From the NCBI GenBank assembly GCA_044507115.1, contig JBIQJZ010000026.1:1-25211 (forward strand): a stretch of 25,211 nt of DNA, read 5' to 3'. This DNA is from Chryseosolibacter sp044507115. GTDB lineage: Bacteria > Bacteroidota > Bacteroidia > Cytophagales > Cyclobacteriaceae. Below the pieces are notes generated by a model, which was not told the DNA's origin, did not search any database, and saw only the letters and a program-made list of their open reading frames with translations. Shown here piece after piece: positions 1-6,460 of this stretch. Position numbers and translations under genes: made by a program. Position 1 is the first letter of the stretch. Each line of letters begins with the position of its first letter.

Positions 1-40
1 CGTCTTTTTTTTCGATATTTGTGCCGAGTGTACATCAGCC

Positions 41-529
41 GTGACATCGGAGCAGTTTAACATTTGGTCAAAAAGCAAAGAAGCGGAGAACAGAAAGTTC
101 CTCCAGGGCTTGCGGAAGAAAGATCCGAGGAGAGTCGACGACGTGTTCCACTCGGTACACAATGAAGTGTTTGACGAGTTTGATTGCCTAACATGCGCGA
201 ACTGCTGCAAAACGACCAGCCCGATTTTTTATGAAACCGACATTGACCGACTGGCGCGTGCCCTCCGCATGAAGCCGGGGGATTTTGTTGAAACCTACCT
301 CAGGAGGGACGAAGATGGTGACTATGTTTTGCAATCGACCCCATGCCCATTCCTCGGCCCCGACAACTATTGCGCGGTCTATGACGATCGGCCGAAAGCC
401 TGTCGCGAATATCCTCACACCGACCGGAAGAAGGTCGTTCAAATCATGGACCTGACGCTCAAGAATACACTGGTATGTCCCGCTGTTTACGAAATGCTTG
501 AGCGGTTGAAGGCGATCCCGTTAAAATAA
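41..529 (+). CDS. YkgJ-family cysteine cluster (putative Zn/Fe-binding) protein
   Basis: The 162-residue protein carries the YkgJ/UPF0153 cysteine signature: a C-x2-C-x2-CC cluster at C49, C52, C55, C56, followed by C102 (TPCPFLG), C111 (DNYC), C121 (KACREYPH) and C146. These eight cysteines are expected to coordinate zinc or an iron-sulfur cluster; the cellular role of the family is not established. Length fits Bacteroidota homologues of about 160 residues. I chose the GTG at 41 because the homology-like region begins soon after it. The frame is open leftward to the window edge, so a start upstream of the window cannot be excluded, but the upstream codons encode nothing family-like. It is convergent with trxA, and its stop codon lies inside the T-tract of the trxA terminator. 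Confidence 0.85.
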   Translation: MTSEQFNIWSKSKEAENRKFLQGLRKKDPRRVDDVFHSVHNEVFDEFDCLTCANCCKTTSPIFYETDIDRLARALRMKPGDFVETYLRRDEDGDYVLQSTPCPFLGPDNYCAVYDDRPKACREYPHTDRKKVVQIMDLTLKNTLVCPAVYEMLERLKAIPLK

Positions 530-551
530 AAAAGGTACCCGAAGGTACCTT
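522..551 (-). terminator. Rho-independent terminator of trxA
   Basis: A perfect 8-bp inverted repeat (AAGGTACC at 532-539, GGTACCTT at 544-551) encloses a 4-nt CGAA loop. Read on the minus strand, the hairpin is followed by a run of six T and further T-rich sequence (522-533), the layout of an intrinsic terminator beginning 20 nt after the trxA stop codon. On the plus strand there is no T-tract, so it is unlikely to stop the convergent YkgJ-type gene. Confidence 0.8.
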
Positions 552-571
552 GCGAAATCAGTTGCAATTCC

Positions 572-904
572 TTATGCCGGGTTAGCCACTTGTGCTTCCA
601 GCTTTTGAGCCAGGACGGATTTCGGCACTGCGCCTACCTGCTTGTCAACGATCTGGCCGCCCTTGAAAACCAGCAATGTTGGGATGCTGCGTATACCGTA
701 GCGGGCAGTGACATCGGGATTTTCATCGACGTTGAGTTTCGCGACAATCGCTTTCCCTTCATAATCGCCGGCCAGTTCTTCGACTACAGGGCCGATCATT
801 TTACAGGGTCCGCACCACTCGGCCCAGAAGTCTACTAATACAGGTTTATCCGAGTTGATTGCGGCGTCAAAGGTCGCGTCGCTGAGTACGATTGTTTTGC
901 CCAT
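572..904 (-). CDS. trxA: Thioredoxin
   Basis: A 110-residue cytoplasmic dithiol-disulfide oxidoreductase that reduces protein disulfides and is recycled by thioredoxin reductase. The redox-active motif WCGPC lies at residues 30-34 within FWAEWCGPCK, the buried Asp is D25 (LVDFW), and the cis-proline is P75 (SIPT), with the usual glycine-containing C-terminal helix region. Length and motif spacing are those of classical Trx1. No signal peptide is present. The gene lies 116 bp downstream of dnaE on the same strand and has its own candidate promoter in the gap, so it is probably expressed as a single gene ending at the hairpin at 532-551. Confidence 0.96.
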   Translation of the reverse strand: MGKTIVLSDATFDAAINSDKPVLVDFWAEWCGPCKMIGPVVEELAGDYEGKAIVAKLNVDENPDVTARYGIRSIPTLLVFKGGQIVDKQVGAVPKSVLAQKLEAQVANPA

Positions 905-966
905 TTTTAATGAAGTTTAATTCTCGTTTAGTTAGGAACACACAGCCCCGTCCAATAGTTCAGCCT

Positions 967-974
967 CAAATTTA
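967..974 (-). promoter_or_regulatory. Candidate -7 promoter element for trxA
   Basis: On the minus strand this reads TAAATTTG, a full match to the Bacteroidota -7 consensus TAnnTTTG, placed about 63 nt before the trxA start codon. No clear TTTG -33 element is present at 19-21 nt, so support is the -7 match and position only. Confidence 0.35.
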
Positions 975-1020
975 AACTTTCCGGCAATAGTACGAAACTC
1001 CGCGGATGACCTGTTTTGCG

Positions 1021-4000
1021 CTAAGTTCTGACTTCGACATCAGCCACTTTCTTCATTTTCAGCACCATATCATTGACGGGGTTGACACGGAATTTTCGCG
1101 ACATCAATTCCAGGCTGATGTTCTCCTGGTCGTCGCGGATCTTGAGGAACAGTGGAGTATTACCACTGAATTGTTCGCAGAGGTCTTCGATCTTACCGAT
1201 AAGGTCCGGAGTGACCTCGCGGGCATTCACTCTCAGTTGAATCCCTTTGCTTCGTTTTACGCCGATCTCATTCAGCAGATCCATGTTTCGGATCTTCATC
1301 TCCAGATTTTGTTGTCCCCAGTTATTTTTTACGACCATTCCCTCGATGAAGAGGAACCACCCGATATTCAGGAAGTTTCTGAATTTCAGATAGTCTTCCC
1401 CGAATAGCATGAAGGAGGTGTTTCCGCTATAGTCTTCGAGATAAAACTTTCCGAATGGTTTCCCTGTCTTCGTGGTCCGATGCTCCACACCGGTTACGAT
1501 GCCCCCGAGTTTGATTTCCCGCCCTGCCAGTGCCTCGATCTCATTTAGTTGGTTGCATGCTGTATTACAGAACGTTTCCATTTCGAAGCGGAAGTTGTCC
1601 AGCGGGTGTCCTGAGATGTAGATGCCCACGACCTCTTTCTCGAGATTCAGTTTTTCGATCTCGCTGAAAGGCTCGACTGGTTCGATCCTCGGTTTGGGCA
1701 TGTCGGTTCCGGAGCTGCCTCCGAAGAGACTTGCCTGTGCGCTTTGTTCCTCCAGTTGCACTTTCACTGCGTACTTGATAGCTTTCTCAATCAGGCTGAT
1801 ATCGCCATCTTTCGCATAGACGTATTGTCTGCGATGAAGGTCTGGAAAGCAGTCGAACGCACCCGACAGGGCCAGGCACTCGTAGGTCTTTTTGTTGACG
1901 GATCGCTGGCTCAGACGTTTCGAAAAGTCGAAGATGTCCGTGTAGTTGCCTGCACTTTCCCGCTCCTGAATAATCGCTTCGACCGCTGCATCGCCAGCGC
2001 CTTTGATAGCGCCGAGTCCGAACCTGATTTCTCCTTCCTTATTGACTTCAAAAAACTTGCCCGACTCGTTTACGTGAGGTCCCAGTACACGGATACCCAG
2101 GTTTCGACATTCTTCGATAAAGAAGGTAACGTTCTCGAGATTGTTCTGCGAATGCGTTAGTACGGCGGCCATGTATTCGGCAGGGTAGTTTGCCTTCAAG
2201 TACGCGGTATGGTACGCGATCAAGGAATAGCATGTCGAGTGCGACTTGTTGAAAGCATACTGCGCGAACGCCTCCCAATCGGTCCAGACCTTCTCGCACA
2301 CCGGTTGCGGGTGGCCGTTCTTCTGACATCCCTCGATGAATTTGTCTTTCATCTTATCGAGGACTGCCTTTTGCTTCTTGCCCATTGCTTTTCGCAGGAC
2401 GTCGGCGTCACCCTTGCTGAAACCGGCAAGTTTCTGGGAGAGGAGCATGACCTGCTCCTGGTACACCGTAATGCCATACGTCTCGCCCAAAAACTCTTCC
2501 ATCTCGGGGAGGTCGTATCGAATGGGCTCTCGCCCGTGTTTACGGTTAATAAACGCCGGGATGTATTCCATTGGGCCGGGCCGATACAACGCGTTCATCG
2601 CGATGAGATCTTCAAACTTGTCGGGTTTGAGTTGCCGGAGATATTTCTGCATACCCGCACTTTCAAACTGGAACGTGCCAGTAGTTTCCCCGCGTTGGAA
2701 AAGCTGATAAGTAGCTTCATCATCGAGTGGAATCTCTTCGATATCAATGTCAATCCCTTTGCTTTTCCGGATATTCTTGAGTGCGGTCTTAATGATCGTC
2801 AGGGTTGTTAACCCGAGAAAATCCATCTTCAGCAAGCCGGCGCTTTCGACGACACTGTTGTCGAACTGCGTTACCAGCATGTCTGAATCTCGGGCTATTG
2901 ATACCGGAACAAAGTTGGTCAGATCGTCGGGCGTAATAATCACACCGCACGCGTGCGTACCGGTGTTCCGTACCGATCCCTCAAGGACGACGGCCTGCTG
3001 GAGAACTTGCGCCCGGAGGTCGTTACCCTTCTTGATGTCCGCGAGTTCTTTACTCTCGTCAAAGGCCATCGACAATGTAGTGCCGGGTCGTTCAGGAACC
3101 ATCTTCGCAAGCACGTTCGCGTCGCCAAGTGATAATTCCATCACACGGGAGCAATCGCGGATCGACGATTTGGCCGCCATCGTTCCATACGTAATAATTT
3201 GAGCGACCTGGTTCTTGCCGTATTTGTCAATCACATATCTCAATACCTTGTCGCGACCTTCGTCGTCGAAGTCAATATCGATATCAGGAAGCGAAACACG
3301 GTCGGGATTGAGGAAGCGCTCAAATAGAAGATCGTATTTGATCGGATCGACATTCGTGATCCCGATACAATATGCAACGGCGGACCCTGCTGCGGAGCCA
3401 CGGCCCGGACCTACGCTTACTCCGAGTTCGCGCGCCTTTGAAGTAAAGTCCTGCACGATAAGAAAGTACCCGGGATAACCGGTGTTGCGGATCGTCGCGA
3501 GCTCGAAATCGAGACGGTCGATGATCGGCTGCGTGAGTTCCTTATATCGCTTTTCCGCTCCGAGATAGGTTAGATGCCGCAGGTAGTCATCTTCGGAAGT
3601 AAAGCCTTCGGGAATATCAAATTTGGGAAGTAGAACGCCTCTTTCCAGTGTGTAAGACTCAATTTTGTCAACGATCTCACTGATCGTCTCGATGGCCTCC
3701 GGACGGTCGCGGAAGATCGAACGCATTTCCTCCTGCGACTTGAAGTAATACTGGTCATTTACCAATCCGTACCGGTGTCCGCGTCCGTATCCGATCGGGG
3801 TCGACTTAAACTCGCCTTCCTTGATGCAAAGCAATACGTCGTGGGCGTTTGCTTCCTCCCGGTCGAGATAAAAACACTCATTGGCTGCAAAATATTTGAC
3901 CTGGTACTTCTCGGCGAATCGGATCAACACTTCGTTGACGTGATCTTCCTCCGGAACGCCGTGGCGATTGAGTTCCACATAAAAATCCTCGCCGAACAGT

Positions 4001-5205
4001 GCATGCCACCACTTGAAGGCTTCTTCCGCCTGTTTTTCACCGACGTGAAGGATGAGATGTGGGACTTCACTACTCAGACTACCGGTCGTGGCAATCAAGT
4101 CCTGTCGATATTCACGCACTAGCTCCTTATCGACGCGGGGATAGATACCGTAAAGCCCTTCGGTGAAGGCGAGTGAGCTGAGTTTCGCCAGATTGCGATA
4201 ACCGTTCTTATTCTTCGCCAGCAATACTTGTGTATAGCGCTTGTCGGGATTGTCTTTTGTAAACTTCAACTTCAGGCGTTCCTCCGCGATATAGAATTCG
4301 CATCCGACAATAGCTTTGATTCCCTGGCTTGCAGCTTCCTTGACGAACTTGAATGCGCCGTACATGTTCCCGAGATCTGTGAGCGCTACAGCGGGCATGT
4401 TGAGCGATTTCGCCTTGGCAACCATACTGCGGATATCCGGTGTTGCCTGTAGGACCGAGAACTGCGAGTGGGCGTGAAGGTGAACGAAAGGTTTCCCCGA
4501 GTCGGCGTCGTCGGTGCCGGTAAGCGAATACGCTGCTTCTTTTTTCTTTTCGCGCTTGGTGAAGTTGGCAGCCTCAAGATCGGGTTCTTCGTAGAGGATC
4601 TCGTCCAGCGGTGTGCTGTCGAAAGGACTCGCGACCTTGTTCTTCAGAAGTCCGAAGAAGCATCGCGCAGTTGCTGCGACGTCGTAGGAGGCATCGTGCG
4701 CATCGCCGAAGTCGTTGCCGAAAAGTTTTTCATGCAACTCGACCAGCCGCGGCATCTTCAGTCGTCCGCCGATTCCGCCGGCGAGCTGGCAAAAGTCTAC
4801 GGATGCTACGCCGGTATCGAGCTTGTCCAACTTCAGCAGTAGGTCGAGGTCGAGCTGCTGTCGGATAAACTCCGCTCCGAGAATGCTGATGTCGAATTCG
4901 ATGTTGTGCCCAACGAGCAGTTGTGTGCGGTTGAGATCGTGGATGAACAGTTCCAGAACATTCTTCAGCGGTAGTCCTTCTTCCTGTGCGCGACGTGTGG
5001 AGATGCCGTGTATCTGCTCTGCTTTGTAGGGGATGTCAAAACCGTCAGGTTGAATGATCGCATTTTGACGAGACAGGAGCTTGCCTTTGTTATCGTGCAA
5101 CTGCCATGCGAGTTGTACTACGCGAGGCCAGTTGTCGAGGTCAGTTATCGGCGCAGTCTTATTGTGCGGAATACCGGTGGTTTCCGTATCGAAGATCAGA
5201 TACAT
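1021..5205 (-). CDS. dnaE: DNA polymerase III alpha subunit with fused N-terminal DEDDh exonuclease
   Basis: This 1394-residue replicative polymerase begins with a complete DEDDh proofreading domain: D6 and E8 in FDTETTG, D105 in HNIEFD, and H170/D175 in HDASYD. A PHP domain follows from about residue 240 (HLHAH at 242-246), then the polymerase-III palm with GRGSAAGS (601-608), the catalytic D643 and D645 in LPDIDIDFDD, and D795 in KMDFLGL. Thumb and fingers follow, with an OB-fold at about 1230-1315. The exonuclease precedes PHP and is not inserted in it, so this is DnaE, not Gram-positive PolC. Two expected PHP metal histidines are replaced (TDLGN at 276-280; NECFY at 442-446), so PHP is probably not an active nuclease. 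The start ATG sits five codons before the first exonuclease motif. Confidence 0.95.
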   Translation of the reverse strand: MYLIFDTETTGIPHNKTAPITDLDNWPRVVQLAWQLHDNKGKLLSRQNAIIQPDGFDIPYKAEQIHGISTRRAQEEGLPLKNVLELFIHDLNRTQLLVGHNIEFDISILGAEFIRQQLDLDLLLKLDKLDTGVASVDFCQLAGGIGGRLKMPRLVELHEKLFGNDFGDAHDASYDVAATARCFFGLLKNKVASPFDSTPLDEILYEEPDLEAANFTKREKKKEAAYSLTGTDDADSGKPFVHLHAHSQFSVLQATPDIRSMVAKAKSLNMPAVALTDLGNMYGAFKFVKEAASQGIKAIVGCEFYIAEERLKLKFTKDNPDKRYTQVLLAKNKNGYRNLAKLSSLAFTEGLYGIYPRVDKELVREYRQDLIATTGSLSSEVPHLILHVGEKQAEEAFKWWHALFGEDFYVELNRHGVPEEDHVNEVLIRFAEKYQVKYFAANECFYLDREEANAHDVLLCIKEGEFKSTPIGYGRGHRYGLVNDQYYFKSQEEMRSIFRDRPEAIETISEIVDKIESYTLERGVLLPKFDIPEGFTSEDDYLRHLTYLGAEKRYKELTQPIIDRLDFELATIRNTGYPGYFLIVQDFTSKARELGVSVGPGRGSAAGSAVAYCIGITNVDPIKYDLLFERFLNPDRVSLPDIDIDFDDEGRDKVLRYVIDKYGKNQVAQIITYGTMAAKSSIRDCSRVMELSLGDANVLAKMVPERPGTTLSMAFDESKELADIKKGNDLRAQVLQQAVVLEGSVRNTGTHACGVIITPDDLTNFVPVSIARDSDMLVTQFDNSVVESAGLLKMDFLGLTTLTIIKTALKNIRKSKGIDIDIEEIPLDDEATYQLFQRGETTGTFQFESAGMQKYLRQLKPDKFEDLIAMNALYRPGPMEYIPAFINRKHGREPIRYDLPEMEEFLGETYGITVYQEQVMLLSQKLAGFSKGDADVLRKAMGKKQKAVLDKMKDKFIEGCQKNGHPQPVCEKVWTDWEAFAQYAFNKSHSTCYSLIAYHTAYLKANYPAEYMAAVLTHSQNNLENVTFFIEECRNLGIRVLGPHVNESGKFFEVNKEGEIRFGLGAIKGAGDAAVEAIIQERESAGNYTDIFDFSKRLSQRSVNKKTYECLALSGAFDCFPDLHRRQYVYAKDGDISLIEKAIKYAVKVQLEEQSAQASLFGGSSGTDMPKPRIEPVEPFSEIEKLNLEKEVVGIYISGHPLDNFRFEMETFCNTACNQLNEIEALAGREIKLGGIVTGVEHRTTKTGKPFGKFYLEDYSGNTSFMLFGEDYLKFRNFLNIGWFLFIEGMVVKNNWGQQNLEMKIRNMDLLNEIGVKRSKGIQLRVNAREVTPDLIGKIEDLCEQFSGNTPLFLKIRDDQENISLELMSRKFRVNPVNDMVLKMKKVADVEVRT

Positions 5206-5343
5206 GTCAGTAGTGGTTGGAACGCGTAAAGTTAAGGGCTCTCATTCGAATCACAAGTAAAACGAACGACTGAGATACAGACGCGAAAACACCGGGGAGA
5301 AATGATCGTCGAGACATAGGTTGTTAACGCTGAAGCTGATCCA

Positions 5344-5364
5344 TTTTGGGAAAAAATCCCAAAA
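5344..5364. repeat. Perfect inverted repeat, 8-bp arms
   Basis: Arms TTTTGGGA and TCCCAAAA flank a 5-nt all-A spacer. Neither strand has a T-tract immediately after the stem, so it is not a standard terminator. It could be a leader hairpin of dnaE mRNA or a protein-binding palindrome. Confidence 0.5.
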
Positions 5365-5392
5365 ACAAGACAAAATTCAGGCAAACTAGCGG

Positions 5393-5428
5393 GTCAATAT
5401 TTTGTAACATATTGACTTACAATATTTT
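5393..5428. promoter_or_regulatory. AT-rich nested repeat cluster, putative operator
   Basis: Three overlapping symmetries occur in 36 bp. A perfect inverted repeat has arms GTCAATAT (5393-5400) and ATATTGAC (5409-5416). A second inverted repeat has arms TTGTAA (5402-5407) and TTACAA (5417-5422), and TTGTAA occurs again at 5462-5467. A direct repeat CAATATTTT occurs at 5395-5403 and 5420-5428, 25 bp apart. The arrangement upstream of a small membrane ORF and sdhCAB suggests binding by a dimeric regulator; the regulator is unknown. Confidence 0.4.
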
Positions 5429-5484
5429 AAATAAAAAGGCTTGATTATTGGCTATAGTCAATTGTAAACCAAAACACACTAGCC

Positions 5485-5592
5485 ATGAAGCCCCTGTTTC
5501 AAAAGTTAAAGAGATTCTTTCAAAAAGAGTGGTTCTTGTTTGTCATGCTGTTCGCGATCGGTTTGCTCGTCGTGTTGTTTGAGTGCTTGTGA
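5485..5592 (+). CDS. Putative 35-residue single-pass membrane microprotein
   Basis: ATG at 5485 opens a 35-codon frame ending at TGA 5590-5592. The product has a basic amphipathic N terminus (MKPLFQKLKRFFQKEW) followed by an uninterrupted hydrophobic stretch (about residues 17-33) and the end FECL, the architecture of a small inner-membrane protein with the positive end in the cytoplasm. It is co-directional with sdhCAB, 133 bp upstream of the sdhC start, and follows a repeat cluster. I do not recognise a named family. Alternatives are a leader peptide or a chance frame in AT-rich DNA, but Lys/Arg-rich followed by Leu/Val/Phe-rich composition argues for real coding. Confidence 0.5.
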   Translation: MKPLFQKLKRFFQKEWFLFVMLFAIGLLVVLFECL

Positions 5593-5665
5593 TCCACGCG
5601 CTTGCCATCAAGCTTCAGTCGCCGTCAATTCTTATTTGGAACACGTTTAAATATAGAATTGTTCG

Positions 5666-5696
5666 TTGTTTAGTACAGCGTTGAGGAGTATTTTTG
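5666..5696 (+). promoter_or_regulatory. Candidate promoter of sdhCAB
   Basis: TATTTTTG at 5689-5696 matches the Bacteroidota -7 element TAnnTTTG. A TTG at 5666-5668 lies 20 nt upstream, the expected spacing to the -33 element. Transcription would start near 5703, leaving a leader of about 20 nt before the sdhC ATG at 5726. Confidence 0.5.
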
Positions 5697-5725
5697 GCGC
5701 ACCTCAACTTCTGTTACAGCAAACT

Positions 5726-6400
5726 ATGAATTGGTTATCGAATTTTTTCTCCAGCTCAATCGGGAGAAAAGTTGTCATGGCGCTCACCGGTATTTTTATC
5801 ATTCTGTTTCTCGTTGTTCATCTTATCGGGAATCTTCAGTTGCTATACGCTGATGAGGGCCAGGCGTTTAATATATACGCCGCGTTTATGACGAGCAATC
5901 CATTGATCAAGGTCATTTCCATTGTCAACTATATCATAATTCTCATGCACGTTGTGTGGGCGATTTGGCTCACTGTCCAGAATCGCCGCGCGCGGGGAGA
6001 AGTGGGTTATGCCGTTGTTCGCAATTCGTCTCATTGGACGTCGCGGAATATGGGCATACTCGGAACGCTGATTTTTATCTTCCTGGTGATTCACCTTCGC
6101 GGCTTTTGGTATCAGATGCACTGGGGTGATATCCCGGTTGCTACATACGACGGCGTTGAGTACAAAGATCTGTATCGCGTTGTCGATACAGCGTACGCCA
6201 GCCTGTGGTATGTGCTGTTATACGTAGCCAGCATGGCGGTGTTAGCCTTCCACTTGTTCCACGGCTTCGCCAGTGCATTTCAGACGCTGGGACTTAATCA
6301 CGTCAAATACAATCCGGTCATCAGAACAGTGGGTATAGCGTTCGCGATCATCGTGCCAGCGCTGTTCGCCCTCATTCCGATTTATATGTACCTGGACTAA
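5726..6400 (+). CDS. sdhC: Succinate dehydrogenase/fumarate reductase cytochrome b subunit (b558 family)
   Basis: A 224-residue membrane anchor with five hydrophobic segments. It is expected to carry two b hemes and pass electrons between the iron-sulfur subunit and menaquinone. Candidate axial heme histidines lie within membrane segments at H32 (VVHLIG), H75 (LMHVVW), H123 (VIHLRG) and H176/H179 (AFHLFHG). It is the single fused anchor typical of Bacteroidota and Epsilonproteobacteria; no sdhD is present. I chose the ATG at 5726 because an upstream TTG at 5666 would add 20 residues unlike the family and lies within the likely promoter. sdhA follows after 60 nt. Confidence 0.93.
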   Translation: MNWLSNFFSSSIGRKVVMALTGIFIILFLVVHLIGNLQLLYADEGQAFNIYAAFMTSNPLIKVISIVNYIIILMHVVWAIWLTVQNRRARGEVGYAVVRNSSHWTSRNMGILGTLIFIFLVIHLRGFWYQMHWGDIPVATYDGVEYKDLYRVVDTAYASLWYVLLYVASMAVLAFHLFHGFASAFQTLGLNHVKYNPVIRTVGIAFAIIVPALFALIPIYMYLD

Positions 6401-6460
6401 CGAGCGAATATCAGCAAGCCCTGTAGTGAAACACCTCGGTGCTTAAGACAAATACCAGAC

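Larger units (their letters stand above)
5206..5484. other. Divergent intergenic region between dnaE and the sdh locus
   Basis: No protein-coding frame with recognisable features and no tRNA fold is visible here. The dnaE-proximal part (5206-5340) is unremarkable. The sdh-proximal half is AT-rich and holds a hairpin (5344-5364) and a cluster of inverted and direct repeats (5393-5428), described as separate entries. It presumably carries the divergent promoters for dnaE and the downstream plus-strand genes, but I found no perfect TAnnTTTG match here on either strand. Confidence 0.6.

Noticed and set aside
1..40. Upstream extension of the YkgJ-type gene to the left edge
   Set aside because: The frame is open but its residues do not resemble the family; GTG at 41 gives the normal length.
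1006..5229. Several plus-strand open frames of 60-200 codons opposite dnaE
   Set aside because: All are antisense to a complete, motif-rich polymerase gene and look like shadows of its codon bias.
5236..5260. TTCGAATC stretch resembling a tRNA T-loop
   Set aside because: No flanking T-stem, anticodon arm or acceptor pairing can be drawn, so no tRNA is supported.
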